This document shows, piece by piece, positions 47,222 to 56,020 of a stretch of 64,000 bases of DNA. Position numbers and translations under genes: made by a program. The notes under the pieces are model-generated. The model saw only the letters and a program-made list of their open reading frames with translations. It ran no database searches and had not been told where the DNA came from. The stretch spans positions 4,250,001-4,314,000 of the forward strand of contig NZ_CP133548.1 in NCBI RefSeq assembly GCF_031198435.1, given 5' to 3'. The DNA comes from Pleionea litopenaei (GTDB taxonomy: Bacteria > Pseudomonadota > Gammaproteobacteria > Enterobacterales > Kangiellaceae). Position 1 is the first letter of the stretch. Each line of letters opens with the position of its first letter.

Positions 47222-48505
47222 ATGCTTAAATTGAAACTACTGATTTTAATGATATTTACGTCCACCAGTCATCTTTGTGCAGCTAAAGCTCCAACTTCTG
47301 ACGAAGTAGAAGCTGCTGAACGCTATTTCACGTCACCTATTTCGATGAAACTATGGCGAGCAAGTATAAATGATAAAGATGCAATTGATCGTTTTTTCGA
47401 AACGCTTGAAGGTAATCATGTGGTTGAGCCGCTTTCATCTAAACCGGAAAGCGTTGTGGTAACTTATTTTGTAAGAGGTTCAAATGAAACGGATTATATG
47501 ATGCTATCAGGTGGCCCCGATTTTTTTGGGTTACGGTTTAAGAAATTTGCTCAAAGCTCAATATATTTTTGTGTTCAGACCATACCAATCGATGCTTCGT
47601 TTAATTTTGGAATTAATGAATTTAAAATTCAATATATGCCAAATAATATAATTGAACAGTCAATGGACCATATTGTGGATGGGGTTGTTGTAGCACCTGA
47701 CGCGCCAAAAAGTGAATTTTTGACTGAGTCGAAAGAGAATCTATATCTTCCGATGAAAGAAACCCGGATAAAAAGCAAAGCATTAAAAGAGTCTTGGCCA
47801 GTTAACTTATATGTACCGCGTGATTTAGACCATTCAAAACCGATCAAACTATTAATACAACTAGACGGAGAAAACTTTAACAAACCGTTTAATTCGTCCA
47901 AACCATGGGAAGCATGGACTCCTTTACCAACAATTGTTAATAATTTAGCACTCAAAAATAGAATTGCACAAACGATTTTAGTTTTAGTTCCGAACCAAGG
48001 TCAACGTTCTACTATTTTGCTAAAAGATTCTTTTTCGGATTTTCTAGCTCTAGAGTTGCCTGCTAATATTTTGAAAAAGTTGAATGTGAAAAGCTTTGAT
48101 GGTGTTTACATTTCTGGACCAAGTCGCGCAGGTTACACCGCGATAAATACTGCATATCGTCATTCAGATATTATCGCTGGAGTCTTATCTCAATCTGGAT
48201 CATTTTACTACACATTTGACGAATCTGACGCCAATTGGCCAATTTATCCCAAATATGAAGGCCATCTTTTAGAACAGATTAAGTCAAAAAAATTTACACA
48301 ACAGCGCTTTTATCTCGATGTCGGCTTGTATGATTTGGGAGCCGCGCGAGTTGGCGCTAATCGTCAATTAAAGGATATTTTAAAGTTTAATGGAGCTAAG
48401 GTTAAGTACAATGAGTATAACGGCGGACATTCACACCTAAATTGGCGTCAACAAATAAGTACAGGCTTGATATTTCTTCTTAAACCTAATATTACTACTA
48501 ATTGA
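47222..48505 (+). CDS. Periplasmic esterase of the Fes/IroE (enterochelin esterase) family
   Basis: This is a 427-residue alpha/beta hydrolase. A signal peptide (MLKLKLLILMIFTSTSHLCAA) puts it in the periplasm. The N-terminal 180 residues form a beta-rich Fes-N-like domain (ESVVVTYFVRGSNETDYMML). The catalytic region has LLIQLDGENF, the nucleophile Ser301 in SGPSRAGYTA, and His403 in GGHSHLNWRQ, which matches GGH..W of Fes and IroD. Such enzymes cut ester bonds of catecholate siderophores. Next to the NRPS genes it suggests a siderophore or an ester-containing peptide. Other ester substrates remain possible. Confidence 0.78.
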   Translation: MLKLKLLILMIFTSTSHLCAAKAPTSDEVEAAERYFTSPISMKLWRASINDKDAIDRFFETLEGNHVVEPLSSKPESVVVTYFVRGSNETDYMMLSGGPDFFGLRFKKFAQSSIYFCVQTIPIDASFNFGINEFKIQYMPNNIIEQSMDHIVDGVVVAPDAPKSEFLTESKENLYLPMKETRIKSKALKESWPVNLYVPRDLDHSKPIKLLIQLDGENFNKPFNSSKPWEAWTPLPTIVNNLALKNRIAQTILVLVPNQGQRSTILLKDSFSDFLALELPANILKKLNVKSFDGVYISGPSRAGYTAINTAYRHSDIIAGVLSQSGSFYYTFDESDANWPIYPKYEGHLLEQIKSKKFTQQRFYLDVGLYDLGAARVGANRQLKDILKFNGAKVKYNEYNGGHSHLNWRQQISTGLIFLLKPNITTN

Positions 48506-48679
48506 CTTTTTAATTTAAAGAAAGTGTTCCATTCCTAAGTTCTAGCAGATTTAATCGATAAGTCTGCCTTGATATATATGCTTATAGTTTTCGTTTTTTC
48601 AGTTTACCAAAACCTATAAGTTAATGAACAATAGTTCAAACTCCTCAAATACAGTAAAAGTACAGTTAAAGTATTAGTG

Positions 48680-48712
48680 ATCAGCCAATGACCATGAACA
48701 TCATTGACTGAT
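48680..48712 (+). promoter_or_regulatory. Imperfect inverted repeat before the phosphopantetheinyl transferase gene
   Basis: ATCAGCCAATGA (48680-48691) and TCATTGACTGAT (48701-48712) match at 11 of 12 positions, with a nine-base loop. It lies 47 bases before the ATG in a 254-base gap. No T run follows. It could be an operator or a leader hairpin. Confidence 0.35.
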
Positions 48713-48759
48713 GAAATAAGAAGCGGCATCATCAGTAAAAAGAATGATGGTAAATATTT

Positions 48760-49503
48760 ATGTCGATTGAAATATCGGATAACGAAGTTCATGTATGGAG
48801 GGTATTTGATCGTAGCTATGATCAAAAGGACTTCAAATATCGTTATTATCAGCTTCTCAACAGCGCCGAACATACTCGATATCAAAGCTTTAAATTCGAC
48901 GAAGATAGACATCAATTTCTTGTAACACGAGTGATGTTGAAGAAGGTATTAAGTCAATATGTCTCTCAGATTAAACCCTCACAGTGGTGTTTTGATTATA
49001 ATAAATATGGAAAACCGAAAATCTCTTCTAATCTGTTAGAACAAGCGGTTCATTTTAATATATCGCACACTAGGGACTGTATTCTATTAGCTATAAGTAT
49101 TCGCTGTTCAGTGGGCGTCGATGTTGAGTCGCTCTATATCGATGATAAAGTTCTCGATATAGCACCAGATGTATTTAATACCGAAGAGCTCGACTATCTT
49201 AAAAAATCGAACTATAAGTCTTACAAAGCCAGATTTATGCAATTATGGACACTAAAAGAAAGTTTTATAAAAGCCAAAGGTAAAGGTTTGTCAATGCCGT
49301 TAAGTGACTTTAGTGTAATACCTAATAACGATTCTTGTGGCAATGCGACATTACATACCTATAATGAAGATTCTACTGACATTTACTCGCTGAGATCTTT
49401 TTATCTTAGAAATGATCTTGTCGCTGCTATCGCCGTTCGTACAAATACAAGCAAAAAATTTTTCTTGGAGCACATGTTAGCAGATGAACTAGTAAATGAT
49501 TGA
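48760..49503 (+). CDS. Sfp-type 4'-phosphopantetheinyl transferase
   Basis: This is a 247-residue enzyme that loads coenzyme A-derived phosphopantetheine on carrier protein Ser residues and so activates the NRPS. Motifs: FNISHTRDCILLAIS (about 103-117), VGVDVESL with the Mg-binding Asp/Glu (about 120) and LWTLKESFIKAKGKGLSMPL (about 162-181) with the Trp-x-x-Lys-Glu-x-x-x-Lys signature. The start ATG 48760 has only a weak ribosome site (GATGG). The gene ends three bases from the convergent thioesterase gene. Confidence 0.93.
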   Translation: MSIEISDNEVHVWRVFDRSYDQKDFKYRYYQLLNSAEHTRYQSFKFDEDRHQFLVTRVMLKKVLSQYVSQIKPSQWCFDYNKYGKPKISSNLLEQAVHFNISHTRDCILLAISIRCSVGVDVESLYIDDKVLDIAPDVFNTEELDYLKKSNYKSYKARFMQLWTLKESFIKAKGKGLSMPLSDFSVIPNNDSCGNATLHTYNEDSTDIYSLRSFYLRNDLVAAIAVRTNTSKKFFLEHMLADELVND

Positions 49504-49505
49504 AC

Positions 49506-50336
49506 CTAATTGATCTCGGTGGCTAGACTTATTTTTTGAGTCGACTCTAATCCGTTTAATGTTTGATTTATTATTAGTCGAAGTTTAATGGATAGTTCAT
49601 AAATATTCTTATCGATATAAAAATGATCGCCTTTTATATAATATAGCGAAGGTTCTTGGCTAAAGAAATTTCCCCAGCTAAGCAAGTCACTTTTAGTAAT
49701 ATTCCTGTCCTCTGTTCCTCCAAAGATCGATAACGGGCAATTAAATTGAACTTTATCATGGTTGATATAGGTATCAGCAATCGTAAAGTCGGCTCGAAGC
49801 AGGGGTAACAATAATTCCATCAACTCTGAGTTTTCGAGTATCTCCAATGGAGTGCCATTAATATTAGCGAGCTCACTCTTGAACTCATCGTCATTTAGAT
49901 CGAAAAAAGTATCTTCTCTTGGCAATACATGTGGGCCACGGCTAGCGGAAGCAATAAAATGCCTAGGTTTTTCTAACTTTAGTTCATGAGACTTTTTAAG
50001 TATTTCAAATGCAACACGAGAACCCAAGCTGTGACCAAACATTATGTATGGGCAAGTGGTGAATTTTGGAAACTCACCCATCAGTTCATCAATCATGTCT
50101 TGCATGGTTGTGTGTGGTTTTTCAAAGATTCTATCTGCACGTCCAGGTGGCTGCGCAATGATTAGTTGTACTTCACTGGGTAAAAACTTTATCCAATTAA
50201 TATAACTTGCTGCACTGCCTCCAGCATACGGAAAGCAAATTAAATTTAATTTGGCGTCAGGTCTTGATTGAGGTAAGAAAAAACTATTGCCCATAAATTT
50301 AAGTTTGAGATGAACGAAAACGTCGTAGTCTATCAT
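49506..50336 (-). CDS. Type II thioesterase (TEII), first of two
   Basis: This is a 276-residue alpha/beta hydrolase that removes wrong or stalled groups from NRPS carrier proteins. CFPYAGGSAASYINW (34-48), AQPPGRADR (61-69), FGHSLGSRVAFE with nucleophile Ser103, and GGTEDRNIT and GDHFYID with the catalytic Asp and His are all in place. The start is uncertain: ATG 50336 or the ATG at 50294 (MGNSFF), the latter giving a length nearer to the family norm; neither has a clear ribosome site. It is the only gene of the NRPS region on the - strand. Confidence 0.9.
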   Translation of the reverse strand: MIDYDVFVHLKLKFMGNSFFLPQSRPDAKLNLICFPYAGGSAASYINWIKFLPSEVQLIIAQPPGRADRIFEKPHTTMQDMIDELMGEFPKFTTCPYIMFGHSLGSRVAFEILKKSHELKLEKPRHFIASASRGPHVLPREDTFFDLNDDEFKSELANINGTPLEILENSELMELLLPLLRADFTIADTYINHDKVQFNCPLSIFGGTEDRNITKSDLLSWGNFFSQEPSLYYIKGDHFYIDKNIYELSIKLRLIINQTLNGLESTQKISLATEIN

Positions 50337-50411
50337 ACGAAAGAGAATTAAATAGGCCTTAAAAATTTAATCGATATTTTAATCGCAAAAAGAGAAGAGT
50401 GTTTGTTCTCA

Positions 50412-50430
50412 AATAATGATAATTGTAATT
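50412..50430. promoter_or_regulatory. Candidate Fur box
   Basis: AATAATGATAATTGTAATT matches 14 of 19 positions of the classical Fur consensus, including an unbroken TAATGATAAT. It lies between divergent genes of the NRPS region. If Fur binds here, iron would repress the cluster, as expected for a siderophore. The surrounding DNA is very AT-rich, so a chance match is possible. Confidence 0.45.
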
Positions 50431-50586
50431 TTAAACTTTTATTTTACATTCTTAGGTGTTAGTTTCGATTTCGAAATAAGGATTGTATCTCAAAAACGGG
50501 AAGATAATTTTTCAATAATAAAAGTGCAAAGTTAAAGAGTTAACATAATTAAAAATTTATAAAGGAAGTGTTATTTCATAATGAGT

Positions 50587-50603
50587 TAACTCGTAACGAG
50601 TTA
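50587..50603. promoter_or_regulatory. Candidate operator upstream of the oxygenase operon
   Basis: TAACTCG-TAA-CGAGTTA is a perfect seven-base inverted repeat, overlapping a second palindrome GAGTTAACTC. It ends 52 bases before the oxygenase ATG, a typical place for a repressor or activator site. The regulator is not visible. Confidence 0.4.
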
Positions 50604-50655
50604 TATTGTGAATGATTGCTTTTGATTTGGAAGGACTTATTTAAGGGTAATAAAA

Positions 50656-51441
50656 ATGCGCGAGCACATTGACGCTGTTCGTAGTAAAGGGTATAGCATT
50701 ATTCGTGGAGCTTTATCCTTTCAAGAAGTAGCATCACTCAATCAATCCATTGATCAGTATTTACAGCAATATGAATTAGGCGTTGTATATGAAGATGAAG
50801 AGCCGATAGATTCCAATCGTACCGTTCGAGCGATTCATGGCCCTCATTTATACGATCAATCGTTTTTGAATTTAACAAGGAAGTCTGAATTTAAAACTTT
50901 ATGTCAGGCGCTTGTCGATGAAGAGGTCTATGTACATCAATTCAAAATCAATATGAAGCAAAGTGGGTATGGTAAGCGCTGGCCGTGGCACCAGGATTTT
51001 ATATTTTGGAATAAAAATGATCATATTGAACATGAGCGCCTACTAAATATTGCGATTATTTTAACTAAAACCTCTCATGAGCATGGCCCGTTATGCGTCA
51101 TCCCTAATAGTCATAGAATGGGGAACCTTTGCAAAAAGATCGATAGCCAAAGTGCAGGATGGGGTCAAGATGTATCTTCAAACTTAACATATCAAGTCGA
51201 TCGTCATACCGTTGAACCACTTATTCGTGATAACGGGCTTGAGTTTATTGTTGGTGAACCAGGTGATGTGTTTGTGTTCAATCCACAAATTGTTCATTGC
51301 TCGTCGGATAACATTTCCATCGCTGATCGGAGACTCCTGATCATTACCTACAATGCTATAAACAATGCGCCAACACGACCTTCATCTCGTCCAGAGTTTT
51401 TGTGTGCAAAAGATGTTTCTTCAATTTTTTCAACTTCATAA
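50656..51441 (+). CDS. Phytanoyl-CoA dioxygenase-like Fe(II)/2-oxoglutarate oxygenase
   Basis: This is a 261-residue PhyH-family enzyme. The iron triad is visible: His112 and Asp114 in WPWHQDF, and His214 in NPQIVHCSSDN; the 2-oxoglutarate-binding Arg is in DRRLLIIT (225-226). GPLCVIPNSHRMG is the typical middle motif. Because the Asp is intact, this is a hydroxylase and not a SyrB2-type halogenase. PhyH enzymes often hydroxylate free or carrier-bound amino acids in NRPS pathways, which fits the A-PCP protein three genes on. It starts the + strand biosynthetic operon; the thioesterase follows after 11 bases. Confidence 0.88.
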   Translation: MREHIDAVRSKGYSIIRGALSFQEVASLNQSIDQYLQQYELGVVYEDEEPIDSNRTVRAIHGPHLYDQSFLNLTRKSEFKTLCQALVDEEVYVHQFKINMKQSGYGKRWPWHQDFIFWNKNDHIEHERLLNIAIILTKTSHEHGPLCVIPNSHRMGNLCKKIDSQSAGWGQDVSSNLTYQVDRHTVEPLIRDNGLEFIVGEPGDVFVFNPQIVHCSSDNISIADRRLLIITYNAINNAPTRPSSRPEFLCAKDVSSIFSTS

Positions 51442-51452
51442 TTTAAGAAAAG

Positions 51453-52175
51453 ATGCTTAATACCATGTTTAATAGTACGAAACCCTTAATTATTTGTTTG
51501 CCGTTTGCTGGCTCCGGTGCTTCCTTCTTTGTGCCATGGCAAAACCTTACTGATAAGGTTGATATTCATCCAGTGCAACTTCCTGGTCGAGAAAAGAGAT
51601 TTATGGATAGCCCATTTACTGATTGCCACGAAGCTGCCAATGGTATTTTGGAAGAGCTGCAACATAGTTTGTCAAAGGAGCGGGAGCTAATTGTTTTTGG
51701 TCACAGTCTTGGTGCTGTTTTAGCTTTTGAGACGGCTAAAAGATTGGAACAGTCAGGATTTAACGTTTGCCGGCTTATTGTAAGTGGCTCACCTGATCCT
51801 TGGAATCAACGCAGTACTCGAGCATCTGATTTAGAGTGTGACGATGAATTTGTTGAGCAAGTGATTAAGTTTTCTGAGTTTACTCATCCAGCTCTTGAAG
51901 ATGAAATGATGAAGGAATTGTTGATTCCAGTTCTAAGAGCAGACGTAACCATGCACGAGAACTATACACCTAAATCAGATTTACCTGCTGAGTTTCCAAT
52001 TGCAGCACTAAGAGGAACGCAGGATCTTCTTGTCAGTGATGAACAAATCAGATTATGGAGCAAGGCCACTAAATCAGAGTTCCAGCAGAAAGAGTTTTCT
52101 GGCTCTCATATGTATTTTGTCGATAACCCAAAACCATTAGTTGATTTTTTTGAAGATGTATCTAGGCCGCAATAG
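51453..52175 (+). CDS. Type II thioesterase (TEII), second of two
   Basis: This is a 240-residue GrsT-like enzyme. ICLPFAGSGASFFVPW (14-29), VQLPGREKRFM, FGHSLGAVLAFE with nucleophile Ser85, the Asp in RGTQDLLVSDEQ and the His in FSGSHMYFVD form a complete catalytic set. ATG codons at 51453 and 51465 are both possible. It differs clearly from the - strand TEII, so the two may serve different carrier proteins, or this one may release the product of the single-module A-PCP protein. Confidence 0.92.
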   Translation: MLNTMFNSTKPLIICLPFAGSGASFFVPWQNLTDKVDIHPVQLPGREKRFMDSPFTDCHEAANGILEELQHSLSKERELIVFGHSLGAVLAFETAKRLEQSGFNVCRLIVSGSPDPWNQRSTRASDLECDDEFVEQVIKFSEFTHPALEDEMMKELLIPVLRADVTMHENYTPKSDLPAEFPIAALRGTQDLLVSDEQIRLWSKATKSEFQQKEFSGSHMYFVDNPKPLVDFFEDVSRPQ

Positions 52176-52189
52176 CGTTAGGTTGTGCT

Positions 52190-53014
52190 ATGAGATTAAA
52201 AAATAAAGTCGCGTTAATTACTGGTGCAGCACGAGGTATTGGGCGTTCTATTGCTATTAATTTTGCACAGCAAGGTTGTGACCTAATACTGCTTGATGTC
52301 GGGCAAGATATTGCCGGTGTTTCTTATTCGCTTGGTAGTGAGAATCAATTAGAACACACGGCAATGCTCTGCCGTGATTTAGAGGTCGGAGTGCTTTCCG
52401 GATTAGCTGATGTTAGAGATGTAGAACAAATTGAGCTTATTGTAACGGAAGGGCTCGCTCGATTTGGGAAAATTGATGTTTTAGTTAATAACGCAGGTAT
52501 TGCAACACCATCAGGTAAGATCGTTCACGATATTGAAGAGTCTGATTGGCAATTAATGCTAGATGTAGATTTAAATGGTGTTTGGCGTATGACAAAGTCA
52601 GTCGGGAGAATTATGAGTCAGCAACGAAGTGGTAGCATTATTAATATCGCTTCGACAGCAGGTTTGGTTGGATATAGGTATTTTTCTGCTTATGTTGCAG
52701 CTAAACACGGTGTCATTGGATTGACTAAAGCTTCTGCACTAGATTATGCGCCATTAAAAATTCGGGTAAATGCGATTTGTCCTGGTTCGGTGCGGGATGA
52801 TGATGTGCTCGAAGGAAAAATGTTAGTTGAAATTGCCAAAGCAATTAAAGTCAATGAGCAAAATCACGAATCATTATTTGTCGAATCGCATCCTCTCAAT
52901 GAGTTAGTCGAGTGCAGCGATATAGCTAATGCGGCTATATGGCTAGCTTCAGACGACGCTGTAAGAGTCACAGGCAGTGTTACCACAATAGATGCAGGTT
53001 TTACCGTTAAATAG
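52190..53014 (+). CDS. Short-chain dehydrogenase/reductase
   Basis: This is a 274-residue classical SDR. ALITGAARGIGRS (8-20) binds NAD(P), VLVNNAGIATPSG is the NNAG motif, INIASTAG supplies the catalytic Ser and YVAAKHG is YxxxK. A short insert near residues 40-60 (VGQDIAGVSYSLGSENQLEHTA) resembles SDRs of the carveol/mycofactocin-type group. Between the oxygenase and the A-PCP gene it may oxidise a hydroxylated aminoacyl intermediate to a keto form; this is inferred. It is 14 bases after the thioesterase stop. Confidence 0.88.
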   Translation: MRLKNKVALITGAARGIGRSIAINFAQQGCDLILLDVGQDIAGVSYSLGSENQLEHTAMLCRDLEVGVLSGLADVRDVEQIELIVTEGLARFGKIDVLVNNAGIATPSGKIVHDIEESDWQLMLDVDLNGVWRMTKSVGRIMSQQRSGSIINIASTAGLVGYRYFSAYVAAKHGVIGLTKASALDYAPLKIRVNAICPGSVRDDDVLEGKMLVEIAKAIKVNEQNHESLFVESHPLNELVECSDIANAAIWLASDDAVRVTGSVTTIDAGFTVK

Positions 53015-53052
53015 TCTTTGTATGAATTGTTACCCAATGTGGATTGTTAGTA

Positions 53053-55986
53053 ATGAATTTTAATGAAAAGCTTAGCGTTAATTTAAAATATGATGAGTTA
53101 AGTCATAGGCTAGGCTATAGCAATTCTGTTTCGTTGTTAATTAGTCAATTAAACAAGTCAAAATTAATTTCTCAGTTTCAGAAGATTCAGAAAGCTCTAG
53201 AGAAGAGTGACTGCGTTTGGTTATCAAGTTTAAGCGCTCAAATCTTTGAGGAAGAGGGAACTTTAGTAGGAGAGGAGTCCCAACAACGCTTTTGTGCAAA
53301 AGAGCAGTCCAGATCTTTCTCGCCATTAACACCTTGTTTTGTTCGAGTCGTAATTAAAAAGTGCACAGACCCGAGTGGCTATCTAATAGTTATTTCAGGA
53401 AGTAAAAGTTTACTATCGTTTTCAGAACTTAAAAAGTTACTAAGCATACTTTTCAGTGAATCTCCCATCGACTTTGATATTGACCCACCTGCGCTGCCAG
53501 CTAGACTGACCGGTCGAAATACGATTGGTTTAGAGTCAAATAAGATCAGGTGTTTAAGTAAGCAAGAAAGTATTACTCGACGACTCAACAATTTAATTAT
53601 CGACTCTACTTCATTGATACTAGCTTCAGAGGTTTTATCTCAAGCTATGTTTGATAATGCGGCAACACTATTATTTGACGTATGTGGGGATTATGAATTT
53701 GAAGATAAAGAGTCATTAAAACGTTGGTCTGGAACGCTAGAGTCTAGTCAAAGTGTTACGTCTTTTAAGAGCCGTTGTTTTAAATATTTAGAAACAATAG
53801 ACTCAGATTCCATTGAAGATACCTGCTGCCAATTGAAAGGTAATTGCCAGCATTTAATAGGCATCAATCATTATCAGCTCGACAGTTCTTTAATTAATGT
53901 TCAGTGTGTGAAAATTCTTAATGCCAGCACTCATAGCTTGTTATCACCTCTACAAGTTTCACTGATAAGCGACCCCAAAGGCGAGCAAATTATTAATGTT
54001 AGTTACCATTCAGAGTATTATGATACACAAGATATACAATCGTATTTAGATTCTCTACTTTATATTGCTAAACAACTCTTCGATGAGAAAATTCAGTATT
54101 TAAAAGATATTAAATTTATCCCTCCTTTAAACCCGTGTTTGATTGTTGAGGAAAATGAAGGTGACAGTTGCGAAGTGCGGAACTCTTGTTCGCTGACGCA
54201 AGCATTTGAAAAGCAAGTGGAGCAACAGAGTGAGCGTATTGCCGTAACGTTTAACAATAGACATCTAACATACAATGAGCTTAATGATTATTCAAATCAG
54301 TTAGCTAACTTATTCATTGAGGAGTTGGGTGTATATCAGTGCCGAGTTGGGTTGAAGTTAGAACGCGATGAATGGATGATAGTTGCAATGCTGGCTGTAC
54401 TTAAGACGGGCAGCGTTTATGTACCTATTGACCCTGCTACGCCAGTAAAACGCACGAAATACATCTGTGAAAACTCCGATATTGCGCTGTTGATTGACTC
54501 GAATAAAATTCAAGAACATCAAAGTCAATATGAGTTGCATCAACTTAGTCAACTTATTGAGCGCTCAAAAACATACAAGCCCAATGCCCCTGTAATCAGT
54601 GAATCAGATAATGATGCTTATATTATCTATACATCGGGTTCGACTGGGAACCCTAAAGGAGTAAGTGTTCCTCACGGAAATGTGATTAATCTCGTTGAAG
54701 GTTTGTCGGCAGTATATGATTTTAACGAGAACGATGTTTGGTCGGTTTTTCACTCATTTGCATTTGATTTCTCAGTATGGGAAATATGGGGAGGCCTGTT
54801 AACTGGAGGCCGACTGGTGATCGTTCCCTTCGATACCTCTCGAGATTCTAATTTATTCTCTAATCTAGTGCGCGAGCAAAATATAACGATATTGAGCCAA
54901 ACGCCGTCGGCATTCTATCAGCTCCAATTAACTGATGATTTGGGAGAAAACTGCCAACAAGTTAGGTTTGTTGTTTTTGGAGGTGAATCTCTGAATTGCA
55001 CGTTTCTTCGACCTTGGTTTGAAAAAATTCCATCCTCACAAAATTGTAAGCTCTTAAATATGTATGGAATTACTGAGACGACTGTTCATGTAACTCATCG
55101 TGAAGTTACACGACAGGATTCATTGGTAGGAAGCCAATCAGTTGGAATACCAATTCGAGGCTGGAATTTTCATATATTAGATGAATTGGGGCGTTGCCTG
55201 CCCGCTAATTCAATCGGCGAAATTTATGTCTCAGGTAGCGGCTTAGCCAGTGAGTACTGTAACCAGGTGGAACTAACAAAAGAACGGTTTTTCATACATC
55301 CGGAGCTTAACCGACGAGTGTATCGAAGCGGAGATAAAGGGGCTGTTAATCATGCGGGAGAGTTACTGCATCTCGGAAGAATTGATAATCAAGTGAAGTT
55401 ACGAGGGTTTAGAATTGAGCTCGAAGAGATTAGCAATCAATTGTTAAAGATGCACCCGGTAGTTCAAGCGGTGACGGTATTGAATCTCAGACGTGAAAAT
55501 GACCCCGCTTCTGCAAGGATCGATGCTTACGTTATTTTGGATAGTGAATTTGAAAGCTGTCCATATGCAGCGCTTCGAGAAGTGTTGCCAGAATATATGA
55601 TCCCATCTTCTATTTATAGCGTCGCAAAGATACCTCTTACTAATAACGGAAAAGCGGATACCTCCAACTTAAACGATCATGTTCTCAATGTTGTTAGTAA
55701 AGATGTGAACTCAAGCTTTTTTGCTTCTCCTGAGTATCAAGATAATAAAGACTCAACTGATACTCTCGTTATTAAGGAAAAGCTAGTTGACATATGGAGT
55801 GAACTATTTGAGGTGGAAGTGACTTCAAATGATAACTTTTTTGATCTAGGTGGTAACTCACTTTTTGCAATTAGAATGAAGAAGAACCTTAAAAATAAGG
55901 GATTGCCTGATATACATCTTCGAGAGTTGTATCAATTTCAGAATATTGAAGCTTTGGCGGTTCGCGTAAAAGAGCTGCTTGGATAA
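53053..55986 (+). CDS. Single-module NRPS: degenerate condensation-like domain, adenylation domain, peptidyl carrier
   Basis: This protein has about 977 residues (ATG 53053; an in-frame TTG lies at 53044). The first about 360 residues resemble the C-terminal lobe of a condensation domain but show no HHxxxDG, so it is probably inactive or a docking part. The adenylation domain runs from about 375: YIIYTSGSTGNPKG (A3), FHSFAFDFSVWEIWGG (A4), NMYGITETTVH (A5), YRSGDKG (A7) and NGKAD (A10). By hand alignment to GrsA the pocket code is D-F-W-S-V-G-M-V-H-K, close to the threonine code. The carrier has FFDLGGNSLF with Ser936. It would load one amino acid for work by the neighbouring oxygenase and SDR. 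Confidence 0.9.
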   Translation: MNFNEKLSVNLKYDELSHRLGYSNSVSLLISQLNKSKLISQFQKIQKALEKSDCVWLSSLSAQIFEEEGTLVGEESQQRFCAKEQSRSFSPLTPCFVRVVIKKCTDPSGYLIVISGSKSLLSFSELKKLLSILFSESPIDFDIDPPALPARLTGRNTIGLESNKIRCLSKQESITRRLNNLIIDSTSLILASEVLSQAMFDNAATLLFDVCGDYEFEDKESLKRWSGTLESSQSVTSFKSRCFKYLETIDSDSIEDTCCQLKGNCQHLIGINHYQLDSSLINVQCVKILNASTHSLLSPLQVSLISDPKGEQIINVSYHSEYYDTQDIQSYLDSLLYIAKQLFDEKIQYLKDIKFIPPLNPCLIVEENEGDSCEVRNSCSLTQAFEKQVEQQSERIAVTFNNRHLTYNELNDYSNQLANLFIEELGVYQCRVGLKLERDEWMIVAMLAVLKTGSVYVPIDPATPVKRTKYICENSDIALLIDSNKIQEHQSQYELHQLSQLIERSKTYKPNAPVISESDNDAYIIYTSGSTGNPKGVSVPHGNVINLVEGLSAVYDFNENDVWSVFHSFAFDFSVWEIWGGLLTGGRLVIVPFDTSRDSNLFSNLVREQNITILSQTPSAFYQLQLTDDLGENCQQVRFVVFGGESLNCTFLRPWFEKIPSSQNCKLLNMYGITETTVHVTHREVTRQDSLVGSQSVGIPIRGWNFHILDELGRCLPANSIGEIYVSGSGLASEYCNQVELTKERFFIHPELNRRVYRSGDKGAVNHAGELLHLGRIDNQVKLRGFRIELEEISNQLLKMHPVVQAVTVLNLRRENDPASARIDAYVILDSEFESCPYAALREVLPEYMIPSSIYSVAKIPLTNNGKADTSNLNDHVLNVVSKDVNSSFFASPEYQDNKDSTDTLVIKEKLVDIWSELFEVEVTSNDNFFDLGGNSLFAIRMKKNLKNKGLPDIHLRELYQFQNIEALAVRVKELLG

Positions 55987-56020
55987 AGCTCCTTGGATAA
56001 AGTTGCTTGGAAAATGACAA

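Larger units (their letters stand above)
50337..50655. other. 319-base divergent regulatory region
   Basis: This gap separates the - strand thioesterase from the + strand biosynthetic genes. It is about three quarters A+T, has no gene, and contains a candidate Fur box (50412-50430) and an inverted repeat (50587-50603). It is the natural site for control of both directions. Confidence 0.6.

Noticed and set aside
50656-51441. SyrB2-type halogenase in the NRPS cluster
   Set aside because: Halogenases of this family lack the iron-binding Asp; here His112-x-Asp114 is intact, so hydroxylation is the expected reaction.
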